Below the pieces are notes generated by a model. It did no database searches. It saw nothing but the letters and a program-made list of their open reading frames with translations, and was not told the origin of the DNA. Positions 34,564 through 43,940 of a DNA stretch of 64,000 nt are shown one piece after another (within the stretch, counting starts at the first letter, position 1; the number at the start of each line of letters is the position of its first letter). Source of the DNA: Spirosomataceae bacterium TFI 002. Lineage in GTDB: Bacteria; Bacteroidota; Bacteroidia; Cytophagales; Spirosomataceae. Where the stretch lies: positions 1,612,001 to 1,676,000 of the forward strand of contig LT907983.1 of the NCBI GenBank assembly GCA_900230115.1, read 5' to 3'. The translations under genes were made by a program, and so were the position numbers.

Positions 34564-36942
34564 TCAAAAAGTATCCACTCGTAGGGTGGGTCTGACACGA
34601 AATCTATTTTTCCCATCAAAATGATCAGTATAATTATAGCTCGTGTAACAGCCTAAAGAAAAATATACACTACTCACCTTTATCCTTAATAGTGCATTTA
34701 CACCTAAACCTACTTCTTTGAGGCCATTAGAAAAGTCTTGTACTCCTGCATAATCTTGCTTATTGAAGATTTTACCCAAAGCAAAACGGTGCGTCACAAA
34801 AGGTTCTGGTTGAAAAAACTTCACTTTGGACCTGAAAAGGTTTCGTCCAAAATAATGGGTATAGTTTAAACTGAAATAAACATTTGCTCCATAATTACTC
34901 AAGTTCCCAGCCTGAAAACCCGTAGAAGGTCCCAAAATTGTTTCTCTCACCCCAGCCAAAGTATTGTACAAATAGGTATATGGCACATCGCCATTCACCA
35001 AGCCACCTGTCAACGAAAACACATCATAACCGAGCTTTTTCCACCTTATTTGGTGCTTTATCTCCCCGTCTACAGACCAAAAGCTTCCATCACTATTTAA
35101 ATCCGAAGACTGCATCACATTGACCGAAACGATTGGAAAATTAGTATTGACAAGATACTCCACTAAGCCAACTCGATTGAAGATTTCTTTATTTGCAAAT
35201 CTAAACTGCATGCCATAATTACGCCTGCTGTTAGAGTTGAAACTACCAACTTCATAGTTGATCGCATCTCTATTCTCATTTTCGGCAAAAAGCCTAAACC
35301 AAGTAAATGGCACAGGCTTGAAGTAGAGGTTTACCCCTGTTTTTTGAAACATATCTACTCTATAACCATCCTTATCGAAAGTCAGGATTGGAAAATCTTC
35401 CATCAAATAGTTCGCCTGTAGGTAATCTACGTTCCCCGGCTGTATAAGATCTTTTTGATGATAAAACCCAATTTTGTTGTACCGGTCTTTTGTGATTAAA
35501 ACATTGGCTTCTATACCATATTTAAACACCCGGTCTTGTAAACCAACAACGCCATAAGCTCTGGTATCAAATCTTGGTTGAGTGGTAAGGTTATTTTGGA
35601 TGGCAACTCCTGCCCTTATTCTTTCATGAAAATTGGTGTAAGAAGGCTCAACACTAAGAATTACTGGTCCTGCGACCAATCCTTTTTGATATATGAGCTT
35701 TGACACTCCAGCCGATTTATCCAAGCCTTTTCGTAACACTGGATGTTTTGCCAAAAAATGATTGTCTTCATCAAAAATCCTAGCCTCCAAAGAATCGAGA
35801 GCGATTGGACGCAGTTTCAGAAAAGCCTCACTAGATATCGTATCAGCCTTTACACCTACATTTTTTGTTGCCCCATCAAAAAAGACACCTTTCGTTATTT
35901 CTAATTTAGGATTTTCAAACACATTCAGTAAGTCGAAATAAAGCAATGTGGTATCCTTCTTTGTTTCCAAAGGATAAATGATCTGCACCTGAGAAGTCTC
36001 AGGCAACCATTTTCCGTCCACTCTTTGGTAAGATTGCTCTATTCCAATGCGGTTAACCAAAAGGCTATCAACTGTAATTCCTTTGAAGTGAGTTAATGCA
36101 TAGTCACTAGCACTAATATCGAAAGACCCTTCCATGGCATCGAAACTGCTCGATTGCTTTGGTAGAAATATGATGTGATACACACTATCACCTGCCATGT
36201 ATGCCGTATCAATCAACTCAAAGTCATAGGCACTAAAGCTTCCTTGTTTCAATGGATTAAGGTAATTTCTTTCATTTACTGATCCAGCAGTTCCACTGGC
36301 AACAAGAAAAGGGTTAAACCTAAAATAAGGTTGATAAAAACCATATGGATTCAAATTGTTTGGGAAAGCTAAATCGAGCGGAAATAGACGCGGGATATTT
36401 TGCAAACTGTGCTCTATATCCTCTTTTCGCTGCCCATTTTTTAGATATACTTTGCCAACATTCTCCAGAAAAAGCAAATGTGTTCTTCTACTTGAAACAG
36501 AATCCAGCAAGAAAACCTTGTTTTTAGTGTAAAGGTCCGCAGAAAAGGCTTCAAACTTTAATGGATTATTGTCAGGCTCGTTTTCTTGAAGTTTTCTAAT
36601 AATCTCCCAGGCTGGGTTTTCGCCAGGAGTAAGCACTACTTCATCTAGCTCCGTGGTTCTTTCTTTGAGATAAATATCAAATTCTTCTGGCAAGTTGGTG
36701 GTGAGAAACTTGCGAGTCTCATAACCAATACGTGAGAATATGACATAATTGGAAGTAACCCGTAACTGATATTTTCCACTTGAATCAGTACTTATCCCAT
36801 CAGTGTTGCCCTCCATCCTGACATTGACATTGGCGAGAGGAGCATCTGTAGAAAGGTCTTTTACAATTCCTTGCAGCAGTCTTTCCTGAGCAATGACCTC
36901 GACAGAAAATATGAGTAATATAGAAAGGAGTAAATGCTTAAT
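34564..36942 (-). CDS. DUF5686 outer-membrane protein with carboxypeptidase-like domain; start upstream of the first ATG, probably ATT
   Basis: The first ATG (36816) begins in the middle of the carboxypeptidase-like domain. The frame continues upstream through LQGIVKDLSTDAPLANVNVR and a signal peptide (KHLLLSILLIFSVEVIAQ) but has no ATG, GTG or TTG before an in-frame TGA. The codon before KHLLL is ATT at 36942, giving 792 residues. The rest is the DUF5686 layout: a linker domain (LDEVVLTPGENPAWEIIRK) and a C-terminal beta-barrel region ending FRVRPTLRVDTF. The function is unknown; the family is outer-membrane. It follows the glycan cluster by 61 bases, so it may share its transcript. Confidence 0.75.
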   Translation of the reverse strand: MKHLLLSILLIFSVEVIAQERLLQGIVKDLSTDAPLANVNVRMEGNTDGISTDSSGKYQLRVTSNYVIFSRIGYETRKFLTTNLPEEFDIYLKERTTELDEVVLTPGENPAWEIIRKLQENEPDNNPLKFEAFSADLYTKNKVFLLDSVSSRRTHLLFLENVGKVYLKNGQRKEDIEHSLQNIPRLFPLDLAFPNNLNPYGFYQPYFRFNPFLVASGTAGSVNERNYLNPLKQGSFSAYDFELIDTAYMAGDSVYHIIFLPKQSSSFDAMEGSFDISASDYALTHFKGITVDSLLVNRIGIEQSYQRVDGKWLPETSQVQIIYPLETKKDTTLLYFDLLNVFENPKLEITKGVFFDGATKNVGVKADTISSEAFLKLRPIALDSLEARIFDEDNHFLAKHPVLRKGLDKSAGVSKLIYQKGLVAGPVILSVEPSYTNFHERIRAGVAIQNNLTTQPRFDTRAYGVVGLQDRVFKYGIEANVLITKDRYNKIGFYHQKDLIQPGNVDYLQANYLMEDFPILTFDKDGYRVDMFQKTGVNLYFKPVPFTWFRLFAENENRDAINYEVGSFNSNSRRNYGMQFRFANKEIFNRVGLVEYLVNTNFPIVSVNVMQSSDLNSDGSFWSVDGEIKHQIRWKKLGYDVFSLTGGLVNGDVPYTYLYNTLAGVRETILGPSTGFQAGNLSNYGANVYFSLNYTHYFGRNLFRSKVKFFQPEPFVTHRFALGKIFNKQDYAGVQDFSNGLKEVGLGVNALLRIKVSSVYFSLGCYTSYNYTDHFDGKNRFRVRPTLRVDTF

Positions 36943-37003
36943 TGTCGTTCTATTTCGGATAAAACACTTAATTCAAACTTTGAATTGCACAAAGCACATT
37001 TTT

Positions 37004-37990
37004 TTATTTCAAAAGGCGGTCAACATTGGCAAAAGCTTCAATAAATGAAGTTTTCCTCGCCAAAATAGTTTCGCAAAAAGCATCTATTCTAACCTTGGCA
37101 ATTTTATAGTCCAAAGGAGTCATATTTCCCTTTTGGAAGTAGAGTTGTAAGAGTCTTACTTTCTTCGAAAAATAATTAAAAAATACTGATTGTCGTAATC
37201 CATCAAATTGCTGCGGTTTACCGATTTTAGAACGGTGAGCAACTTCATAAGGCAAAAGAAAAAGGTCGGCAAACCCAAAACCAATGGTCATATTTACCAA
37301 TCGCTCTTCGCTTATCCTATCCTCTTTTATGTAATGCTGAATCACTAAATCTTTTGCGTAATAAATCTTATATCCGATCAGTTTTGAAGCTAGGCATATT
37401 TCGCTGTCTTCGCCGCCCATTTGTACTTTTCCAATTCTCCCAGTAAGAAGTGGTTGCCATTTTTTTGCGGATAACTCGGCATAAATCTTTTTACGAATGC
37501 TCATTCCAGCACCATAGACACCACCTATCTCGCTTACATCTCCAGAGAAATCATATAGCTCTCCTGTAGCAAACGCATGTTTATGTTTTTCGTACCATTC
37601 TGGCGGCACACCGTCGAAATGCCCTATTGCAGTCACTCCTAATATCCCAACTTCTGGATTTCTGAAAACATTGGCAACTTCACTGACCCAGTTAGCTGGC
37701 ACAAAGTTATCATCATCTACAAACGAAATGATATCGTATTGAGCTTTGGCTATACCAGCCTTTCTTGCGTAGGTAAGCCCGGGCTCAGTTTCATTAATTA
37801 TTTCAAGATTTGTGATTGGGTTAAGTCCCCATTTTTTCAAGGCAACACGGGTGGTTTGGTCTGTACTGGCATTGTTAACCAATATCACTTCCCAATTCAC
37901 ATTTGTTTCTTGTTTTTGAAGATAATCAAGGGTTTCTTCAACAATACCTTCACTATTAAAACAACAAATTACTACTGAAACTCCATTCAT
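37004..37990 (-). CDS. Family 2 glycosyltransferase
   Basis: This 328-residue GT-A enzyme has the nucleotide-sugar motif VVICCFNSEG at the N-terminus, VNNASTDQT, and the metal-binding DxD as VDDDN. GGEDSEICL probably carries the catalytic acid. It is likely cytoplasmic and membrane-associated, adding a sugar to a surface glycan. Its start is 3 bases after the FkbM gene stop, so it belongs to the same operon. Confidence 0.9.
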   Translation of the reverse strand: MNGVSVVICCFNSEGIVEETLDYLQKQETNVNWEVILVNNASTDQTTRVALKKWGLNPITNLEIINETEPGLTYARKAGIAKAQYDIISFVDDDNFVPANWVSEVANVFRNPEVGILGVTAIGHFDGVPPEWYEKHKHAFATGELYDFSGDVSEIGGVYGAGMSIRKKIYAELSAKKWQPLLTGRIGKVQMGGEDSEICLASKLIGYKIYYAKDLVIQHYIKEDRISEERLVNMTIGFGFADLFLLPYEVAHRSKIGKPQQFDGLRQSVFFNYFSKKVRLLQLYFQKGNMTPLDYKIAKVRIDAFCETILARKTSFIEAFANVDRLLK

Positions 37991-37993
37991 AAT

Positions 37994-38737
37994 TTACCAC
38001 TGGTGACTGGCTCTTAAGTAGCCGTCTTCTTTTGCAAAACAAATATCTATTTGACCCAAAGCACCATCTAGCGGCCTGTTGGAAAAACCAGGAAAATCAT
38101 ATATTACATATCCTCGTTCTTTCATAAAAGCGATAACTTCTTCTATGAGTGGCTGATTTGGCAAAAATTTAAACAAGCCTACTTCAAGTATAAAAACTTC
38201 CGTTTTCCCAAAAATAGACGAAGCTCCTTTCAGTACTTCTAATTCAAAACCTTGAACATCCAGCTTACATAAGGTCGGTATTTTTATTTTACCACTAGCA
38301 ACCAATTCATCCACTGTGTAAACTGGCACTTTACGTTGCTCTTTGTCTCCTCCACTTTCGCCGTGCTCTGGCACTAGGAATGACGAACCTGCGTGATCGT
38401 CCCATACAGTAAGCAATAACTCGCCTGAGGTTGAACCTGCACCTCCCAGTATCCAATTACCTCTTTGATTCTTAAAAAAAGCTTCGATGGGGGCTTTCAT
38501 TTCTATCTGAGGTTCAATTAAGAAAAACTCAGCATTGGGAAAAATCCCTGAAGCCATCTGGCTCCATTCTCCAGTATTTGCTCCAACGTCTAATATTGAT
38601 TCAACTTTCAACCCTCTGTCTCTAATTCCACTAAGACTCAACACCATATCGCCAGCAATTGAGTTCTTACTTAAGACATGATAACCCATGGATTGGGCAA
38701 TTTTTTGGATTACTGACTTAATTGTTTTTGAGATCAT
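37994..38737 (-). CDS. FkbM-family SAM-dependent methyltransferase
   Basis: I start at the ATG at 38737, which overlaps the preceding gene's TAA by one base (TAATG), and not at an upstream in-frame GTG/ATG at 38854 that lies inside that gene. The 247-residue product has the SAM motif ILDVGANTGEWS, FLIEPQ, and CKLDVQGFELEVLKGA, typical of FkbM sugar O-methyltransferases. It probably methylates a glycan residue in the neighbouring cluster. The 1-base overlap suggests translational coupling. Confidence 0.9.
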   Translation of the reverse strand: MISKTIKSVIQKIAQSMGYHVLSKNSIAGDMVLSLSGIRDRGLKVESILDVGANTGEWSQMASGIFPNAEFFLIEPQIEMKAPIEAFFKNQRGNWILGGAGSTSGELLLTVWDDHAGSSFLVPEHGESGGDKEQRKVPVYTVDELVASGKIKIPTLCKLDVQGFELEVLKGASSIFGKTEVFILEVGLFKFLPNQPLIEEVIAFMKERGYVIYDFPGFSNRPLDGALGQIDICFAKEDGYLRASHQW

Positions 38738-39618
38738 TAGTAAATTTTTGAAAGAATAGGTGCCACTAGGTACCATAGGTTTACTTCCGAGGGCAAAGAT
38801 GCAAGATATTTCTTTTTTTCTGGCAATGAGCTGCGGTATACTTTCATTGCCCAATATGCCAAAACCTTATGTTTTTGAACAAAGGGAGTTTTGTTTTTTC
38901 GCAAAAGTGAGCCTACAATCTGTAGCCCTTCTTTGAGGTCCAAGCCTTCTTTTTCGGCTTGAAAGGATACATTATTCTCGTGTCTTCGGAAATAGTTAAG
39001 TCTTTGTGCTAGTCGGGTTACATTCCCTTTAGTTTCAAAACTGCTCCAAAAAAACCAATCTCCCGCATATTTAAAGCTTTTCAATTTCTTGAAATCTAAG
39101 CTATTCAAAGCTGCTTTTTTAAAAACTGCCGAACTAGCATTGTAGACCAATGGCCCTTTTAAAAACTGATTACTAAGTGCATCAGCATACGATATTTTGA
39201 AAGAATTAGTTTCGTGGTCAGGTGAATGAATTATTTCACCTTCTGGATTTACCCAATGAGAAGCACTAAACGCAATTTGTAGCGAATCGTCATTTTGGAA
39301 TGCTGAAAATGTAGTGTCAAGAAAAGCAGGGTCCGCATAGTCATCACTTTCCGCTATCCAAATGAGAGGAGATTTTGCCAGAGCAATACCTTTTTTCCAA
39401 AAACTAAAGGGAGACCCAGAATTACTTTCAGAAAACTCGATTTGGGTTATTCTTGGGTCCGAGTAAGTATTAATTATTTCTTGGCTTTTATCTGAAGAGG
39501 CATCATCAAAAATGAGCAACTCAAAGTCCACAAAGGTTTGACCCAAGATAGAGTCGATTCTTTGTTTTAAGAACCTAGCATGGTTGTAATTTGGTAATAT
39601 GACGCTTATTGCTGGCAT
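38737..39618 (-). CDS. Family 2 glycosyltransferase
   Basis: A 293-residue GT-A protein: VILPNYNHARFLKQRIDSI at the N-terminus, FDDASSDKS, and the DxD-equivalent ESDDYADP. It is similar in layout to bacterial polysaccharide glycosyltransferases. It overlaps the FkbM gene by one base and follows the WbsX-like gene by 6 bases. The sugar donor is not predictable. Confidence 0.9.
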   Translation of the reverse strand: MPAISVILPNYNHARFLKQRIDSILGQTFVDFELLIFDDASSDKSQEIINTYSDPRITQIEFSESNSGSPFSFWKKGIALAKSPLIWIAESDDYADPAFLDTTFSAFQNDDSLQIAFSASHWVNPEGEIIHSPDHETNSFKISYADALSNQFLKGPLVYNASSAVFKKAALNSLDFKKLKSFKYAGDWFFWSSFETKGNVTRLAQRLNYFRRHENNVSFQAEKEGLDLKEGLQIVGSLLRKNKTPFVQKHKVLAYWAMKVYRSSLPEKKKYLASLPSEVNLWYLVAPILSKIY

Positions 39619-39624
39619 TCATTT

Positions 39625-40698
39625 TTAAGCAAACACTTCTTTTACAGCTTCCAAGAATGCATGACCAAACTTGCGGCTAGGTTCCAATTGGTTCCCTTCT
39701 GCCCATTCATTCCAAGCATTTACAAATACAATCTGCTCTTCTTCTGGAAGTGCTTCTGCTTTCTCTTTGGCCCAAATAAGTGATTCTTTAAAGTCTTCTT
39801 TATTTTGCCCCTTTAAAACTACCGCATTTTTTCCTCTCCTAGCAGTATTATCAAAACCAACGTTTACACATGGAAAGCCAGGGTAATTGTAATCTAAATT
39901 TGCTGCTCTTTCCTTATAAAGTTTGTAAGGATAAACTTTTAAGCTAGCACTTAAAATTCCTTGCTTAAGGTTTCCAATTAACTTCTTGAAAGTTGGGCCG
40001 TCTTTGTTAAAATCCCAAAGTAAATGATGTCTTGTTTCGAAGTTTAGCGAAATATCAAAACCGTAATCTTTAGGATTTTTATCTTTATTATGTGAGTTGG
40101 ATGCAACCAAATAAGGGTTTTCAACCCCGTTTTCGGCACAAACTTCTCTAAATATTTCGATCGTCCTTTGAGGGTTTGGCAAGTCAAATGGCTTGTAAAA
40201 TAGAAAAAGCGGTCGATTATTTATTTTGATATATCTATCATCCTTAAAAGCTTTTACTAGCCATTTAGCATGATTGTAATCGTCTTCTTCCGAATACTCT
40301 TGCTTTATAAGCACATTCGATTCCTCTCCCATCCACCTACGCGACCAAGACTCATTTGCCCAAAAAAAGCAAAAAGGAAAATCTGGCTTTTTAGATGCTA
40401 AAATTTGATCAATTGGCTCTTTCATCAGGCGAGTACCGCTAAACCAATAGTGATAGTAACAAAACCCTGATATTGCATATTCTGCTGCTAAGGCTGCTTG
40501 TTGTGCCTGAACAGTAGGATTACGTAGGTCATAAAAGCCCAAATCGCTTGGCAACTGTGGCTGATGATGACCTGGAAAAAGTTTTTTTGCTGAAACAACA
40601 TTTGTCCACTCTGTAAAGCCTTTTCCCCACCACTTATCGTTCTGGGAAAAAGGATGAAACTGTGGTAAATGTATTGCGAGTACCTTTGGTTTTGCCAT
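39625..40698 (-). CDS. WbsX-like (GH99-like domain) protein of the glycan cluster
   Basis: The 357-residue product has the WbsX hallmarks: IHLPQFHPFSQNDKWWGKGF, EWTNV, SGFCYYHYWFSG, WANESWSRRW, and a final NAWNEWAEGNQLEP. WbsX proteins sit in O-antigen and capsule clusters and contain a GH99-like TIM-barrel; whether they cleave or transfer sugars is not settled. No signal peptide is visible, which favours a cytoplasmic step. Confidence 0.9.
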   Translation of the reverse strand: MAKPKVLAIHLPQFHPFSQNDKWWGKGFTEWTNVVSAKKLFPGHHQPQLPSDLGFYDLRNPTVQAQQAALAAEYAISGFCYYHYWFSGTRLMKEPIDQILASKKPDFPFCFFWANESWSRRWMGEESNVLIKQEYSEEDDYNHAKWLVKAFKDDRYIKINNRPLFLFYKPFDLPNPQRTIEIFREVCAENGVENPYLVASNSHNKDKNPKDYGFDISLNFETRHHLLWDFNKDGPTFKKLIGNLKQGILSASLKVYPYKLYKERAANLDYNYPGFPCVNVGFDNTARRGKNAVVLKGQNKEDFKESLIWAKEKAEALPEEEQIVFVNAWNEWAEGNQLEPSRKFGHAFLEAVKEVFA

Positions 40699-40719
40699 TA
40701 ATGATTGGAAACAATTATT

Positions 40720-41565
40720 TTAGCCCGTAATTTTTTTGATGGCAGAAATAATTATAGGTGGCACTACCTGTCCGATGTACCACTTAAAGTTTTTATTAAC
40801 TTTTACACCATCATAAGTATCTCGATCAAAATGAGTACCATCAGGAACTGCATCTTGCGGTCTTGCTTTAAATAGTGTTGAGTTTTTACCTTCTTGAACC
40901 TGGCCTTCTGGGCGAGTAACTGTGAAGTAAAATAAAGCAATGGATTTACGTGTCATACCTTCTGGGCACATAAGTGGCTCAGGTACACCATGGTAATTGA
41001 AATCGGTTACATCAAATACAACCAGTCTATTAAACAACGGCTGAATTTTGTTGTGACACTCTTTCATGTCTCTATCCCAAATTTCAAAATCTCCGTTATA
41101 TTCTTTCTTCCAATCTTTGTTCAAATAAACAATCGCATTGAGGCGACGGTGTAAAGGCAATTTACCATGCTTATTGAAATCTGCATGAACGCCAAGTTTT
41201 CCTCCACGTTTCATTTGATGCAAACCTCCACCGAAAAAATACGGATCAGGAAGAAGATTTTCAATTCCAGTTAATTTTTCTAAGAACACTAAAAAGGGAG
41301 CCGAATTAAACTGATAAAGCAATTGAGAAGTAAAGTCTGACAACTTTTCTTCCCCTTGAGCTTCCAATTTACCTTCGAAAAAGTTTTCATACTCTTTCCA
41401 AATTTTTGTTTCTGGTGTTGGAAACTCCTCAAGTACTTTGTCTAAAGCAGCTGGGTCCATGAAATTATCAATCCAAATATGCGGATACGGACTTGCTTTA
41501 CTATATTCTTCTTTGTGTTTTTCCGCTAATCTTTGAAGTGATTCCTTTTCAAAGTACAATTTCAT
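40720..41565 (-). CDS. 2-oxoglutarate/Fe(II)-dependent oxygenase
   Basis: This 281-residue protein has the iron ligands His127 and Asp129 in GVHADFNKH and His192 in NYHGVPEP, with Arg206 in TRKSIALFYF suited to bind 2-oxoglutarate. RRLNAIVYLNKDW and the double-stranded beta-helix strands fit the prolyl-4-hydroxylase-like family. Within a glycan cluster it could hydroxylate a sugar, an acyl group or a protein; the substrate is unknown. It lies 21 bases upstream of the WbsX-like gene. Confidence 0.87.
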   Translation of the reverse strand: MKLYFEKESLQRLAEKHKEEYSKASPYPHIWIDNFMDPAALDKVLEEFPTPETKIWKEYENFFEGKLEAQGEEKLSDFTSQLLYQFNSAPFLVFLEKLTGIENLLPDPYFFGGGLHQMKRGGKLGVHADFNKHGKLPLHRRLNAIVYLNKDWKKEYNGDFEIWDRDMKECHNKIQPLFNRLVVFDVTDFNYHGVPEPLMCPEGMTRKSIALFYFTVTRPEGQVQEGKNSTLFKARPQDAVPDGTHFDRDTYDGVKVNKNFKWYIGQVVPPIIISAIKKITG

Positions 41566-41629
41566 AATCGCTTTTGTTCTTTAAGCTGCAAATATATGGT
41601 AAAAAAATAGAGTTTAAAACAGCAGTGAA

Positions 41630-42871
41630 TTATGCTTTCTGTCCTTTAATTTCAAGGTACAATTGGTTACGAAGGCTTCCACATTTCTCAATCGAAAAAT
41701 TAGATTTAAGAATTGGACTTGCTGCGGATATAAAATCATTCTGCATTTTCTCTGAACTGCTTAGGTTATTTATAGCATTTGCAATTTCATTTGGGGTATT
41801 GGCAATCAGACAATTTTCGCCACTAACCATAGGAAGCCCCTCGGCTCCTGCCGTAGTAGTGATAACCGGAATTTGCCATGAAATTGCTTCCAATATTTTC
41901 ATTCTCATCCCTCCTCCTATTCTTAGCGGAACAACCATAATTGCACCTTCCATTGCTTGAGAAAGGTTATCAACAAAGCCTAAAAATGAAACATTTCGTA
42001 AATCCTTGAATTGCTCAATGAATTCTTGTGGCCACTTGCCTATTACCTGAAACTCAATATTTTCGTTAGCTTCACTTACCTTCGGCCAAATATTTCCCAA
42101 AAACCAAGTAACAGCATCATAATTAGGATAATGAACTTGTGGTCCCAAATAAACCAGTTTGTTTTTAAACTTAAATGGCAATTTGACATTGTCTCTAAGT
42201 GGCTCAACCGGAAGTGGAGAGCTACTTACTTTCTCAGGTGCGAGCCCATTATCAACTAATATATTGGCGTCGTTTTGAGATACAGTTAAAACCCTGTCAT
42301 ATAACTTTAAGGTATTTACCTCTAGTGTTTTTGTGGTTTCAATATGCCATTTATCCGCATGATCTTTCACTTCCTGAAGGTCATACTCCAATTGCATTCT
42401 TCTAAATCTAAGCTCATGATGAACGTGAACCTTTGGAATCCCTTCTGGCAAAAAGTGAACTAAAGGAGCAAAATCAATATACTCGGTCTGAATAAGGTCG
42501 AAAGTTTTCTCCTTCAGCGTGTCTTGCAGCAAATCGATTATTTCAGGGAAATAGCACATATCCAAGTCGGTGCCATAAAGGATCATGTTCTTTTTCTTAC
42601 GATCATTAATCGCACTATTATTTCCTCTTACAAAATTCGCAATTCTTCGTAGCAAACTTGGCTCAGGAGCTTCTTGATGCTGTTGAGCAGTACGAATATC
42701 AACATTTGGCCAAAGTGTCCTTAGTTGGTCTAAGTTCTCTTGCTTGGTAGCTAGGCTCAAGAAAGTAATATCATGCTCTTTACGAGCATAGTCTATCATC
42801 TTGTATGTACCTGCCGACCCACCAGCATCTACTGGAAACGGAAACACCACCGAAACTATTAATATCTTCAT
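41630..42871 (-). CDS. Glycosyltransferase of GT-B fold (family 4-like)
   Basis: The 413-residue protein starts with ILIVSVVFPFPVDAGG, has a VLTVSQNDANIL segment (end of the N-terminal Rossmann domain), and the donor-binding C-terminal domain with YLGPQVHYPNYDAV, VVPLRIGGGMRMKILEA and GAEGLPM. This is a sugar-nucleotide-dependent retaining transferase by family. It starts 7 bases after the preceding gene of the cluster. Confidence 0.9.
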   Translation of the reverse strand: MKILIVSVVFPFPVDAGGSAGTYKMIDYARKEHDITFLSLATKQENLDQLRTLWPNVDIRTAQQHQEAPEPSLLRRIANFVRGNNSAINDRKKKNMILYGTDLDMCYFPEIIDLLQDTLKEKTFDLIQTEYIDFAPLVHFLPEGIPKVHVHHELRFRRMQLEYDLQEVKDHADKWHIETTKTLEVNTLKLYDRVLTVSQNDANILVDNGLAPEKVSSSPLPVEPLRDNVKLPFKFKNKLVYLGPQVHYPNYDAVTWFLGNIWPKVSEANENIEFQVIGKWPQEFIEQFKDLRNVSFLGFVDNLSQAMEGAIMVVPLRIGGGMRMKILEAISWQIPVITTTAGAEGLPMVSGENCLIANTPNEIANAINNLSSSEKMQNDFISAASPILKSNFSIEKCGSLRNQLYLEIKGQKA

Positions 42872-42878
42872 ACTACAA

Positions 42879-43874
42879 TTATATCGGTAAGGATTCCATC
42901 AACCTGTAAAATCTAAAAGTTGATGAGGTTAATGCTCTTTTTATAAAACTTTTCTTGGGTGGCACAGGTTCCGGCTTATGATAATAGCAACGAATACCTC
43001 TAAAGTAGTCATTGTCATAAGATATAAGCAAGTCTCTATATTGATCAAAAACTGGTTTTAAATCTGGTCTTTTTATAAAATCAAAACGAGTTTGCCACCT
43101 AGAGATCCCTTCTCTATTGTTGACATCAATGCCACTGTAATGGAAGAAAACCAATGGAACTCCATTCACATAAAACTTACCTTCTTTTTCACTAACTGTT
43201 CTTTCGTGAAGATTCCAGTAAGCGATATTGAGTCCTGGGTATTTTTCTATCTTAACCGAGTCCCAGTATAAAGGTACCATGTTGCAGTACAACTGGTCTA
43301 CAAACATACCTTTGCTTATATCCATAAAGCACTCAGTGGCCAACTTGGTTTGCCACCATTTCACAAACTCGTCAACTGTTTTGGAACGTTTCACAGCCAA
43401 AAAACCTAAATTATAGATTCCATTCACAAACATTTCTTGCTCACGCATTTTGAAATCATCGTAAACAGGCGTGTAAAAGTGAGGAGTCAGTACTATATCA
43501 TGATTTGCTAGACCGTCTTCAACAACTGTCAATTTATCAAAAAACTGAATGTCGGGATCTATGTAATATAGAAACTCAATTTCAGGGTTTTGGTCCAAAA
43601 AGTATTGTAAAAAGAAAGGCTTGATTGCAGTATTAAACTCCGTAATGTCGTAGTTCTCCTGCATCCAATCAAAGTTCTCAATACCTATGGTGTGAGCTTC
43701 AATGATAGGAAAATCTGGTAGTTTAGACTTATCCACTCCACTTCCTTCTATCTTATCGCATAAGCCGATAAAAAAGGAATACTCGGGGTTAAATTTCAGA
43801 AGCGATTCTCCTAAAACCCTAGCTTGAGCTAAATAATTAATTGAACAAATTGTAAATACAGCCTTTTGGGACAT
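42879..43874 (-). CDS. GT-A-fold glycosyltransferase-like protein, first gene of the glycan cluster
   Basis: The 331-residue product begins FTICSINYLAQARVLGESL, like GT8-type nucleotide-diphospho-sugar transferases, and has the DxD motif in LYYIDPDIQFF. MFVDQLYCNMVPLYW and the NVAYWNLHER-like segment (NIAYWNLHER) are typical of this group. The exact donor is unknown. It is the promoter-proximal gene of a run of seven minus-strand glycan genes with short spacers. Confidence 0.82.
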   Translation of the reverse strand: MSQKAVFTICSINYLAQARVLGESLLKFNPEYSFFIGLCDKIEGSGVDKSKLPDFPIIEAHTIGIENFDWMQENYDITEFNTAIKPFFLQYFLDQNPEIEFLYYIDPDIQFFDKLTVVEDGLANHDIVLTPHFYTPVYDDFKMREQEMFVNGIYNLGFLAVKRSKTVDEFVKWWQTKLATECFMDISKGMFVDQLYCNMVPLYWDSVKIEKYPGLNIAYWNLHERTVSEKEGKFYVNGVPLVFFHYSGIDVNNREGISRWQTRFDFIKRPDLKPVFDQYRDLLISYDNDYFRGIRCYYHKPEPVPPKKSFIKRALTSSTFRFYRLMESLPI

Positions 43875-43901
43875 TCAGTGTTGGGACGTTGTAATTTTGT
43901 G

Positions 43902-43909
43902 CAAAAGTA
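43902..43909 (-). promoter_or_regulatory. -7 promoter element of the glycan cluster
   Basis: TACTTTTG on the minus strand is a full match to TAnnTTTG and is followed by CACAAAATTACAA, the initial transcribed pattern often seen in Bacteroidota. It is 28 bases before the ATG at 43874. No good -33 TTTG was found at the right distance. Confidence 0.55.
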
Positions 43910-43940
43910 ATATCTTTTTTGATTTCTACCTTTGGCAGTC

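Noticed and set aside
38738-38854. Longer N-terminus of the FkbM methyltransferase
   Set aside because: The extra 39 codons lie within the preceding glycosyltransferase frame and have no FkbM character; the ATG at 38737 gives a TAATG junction.
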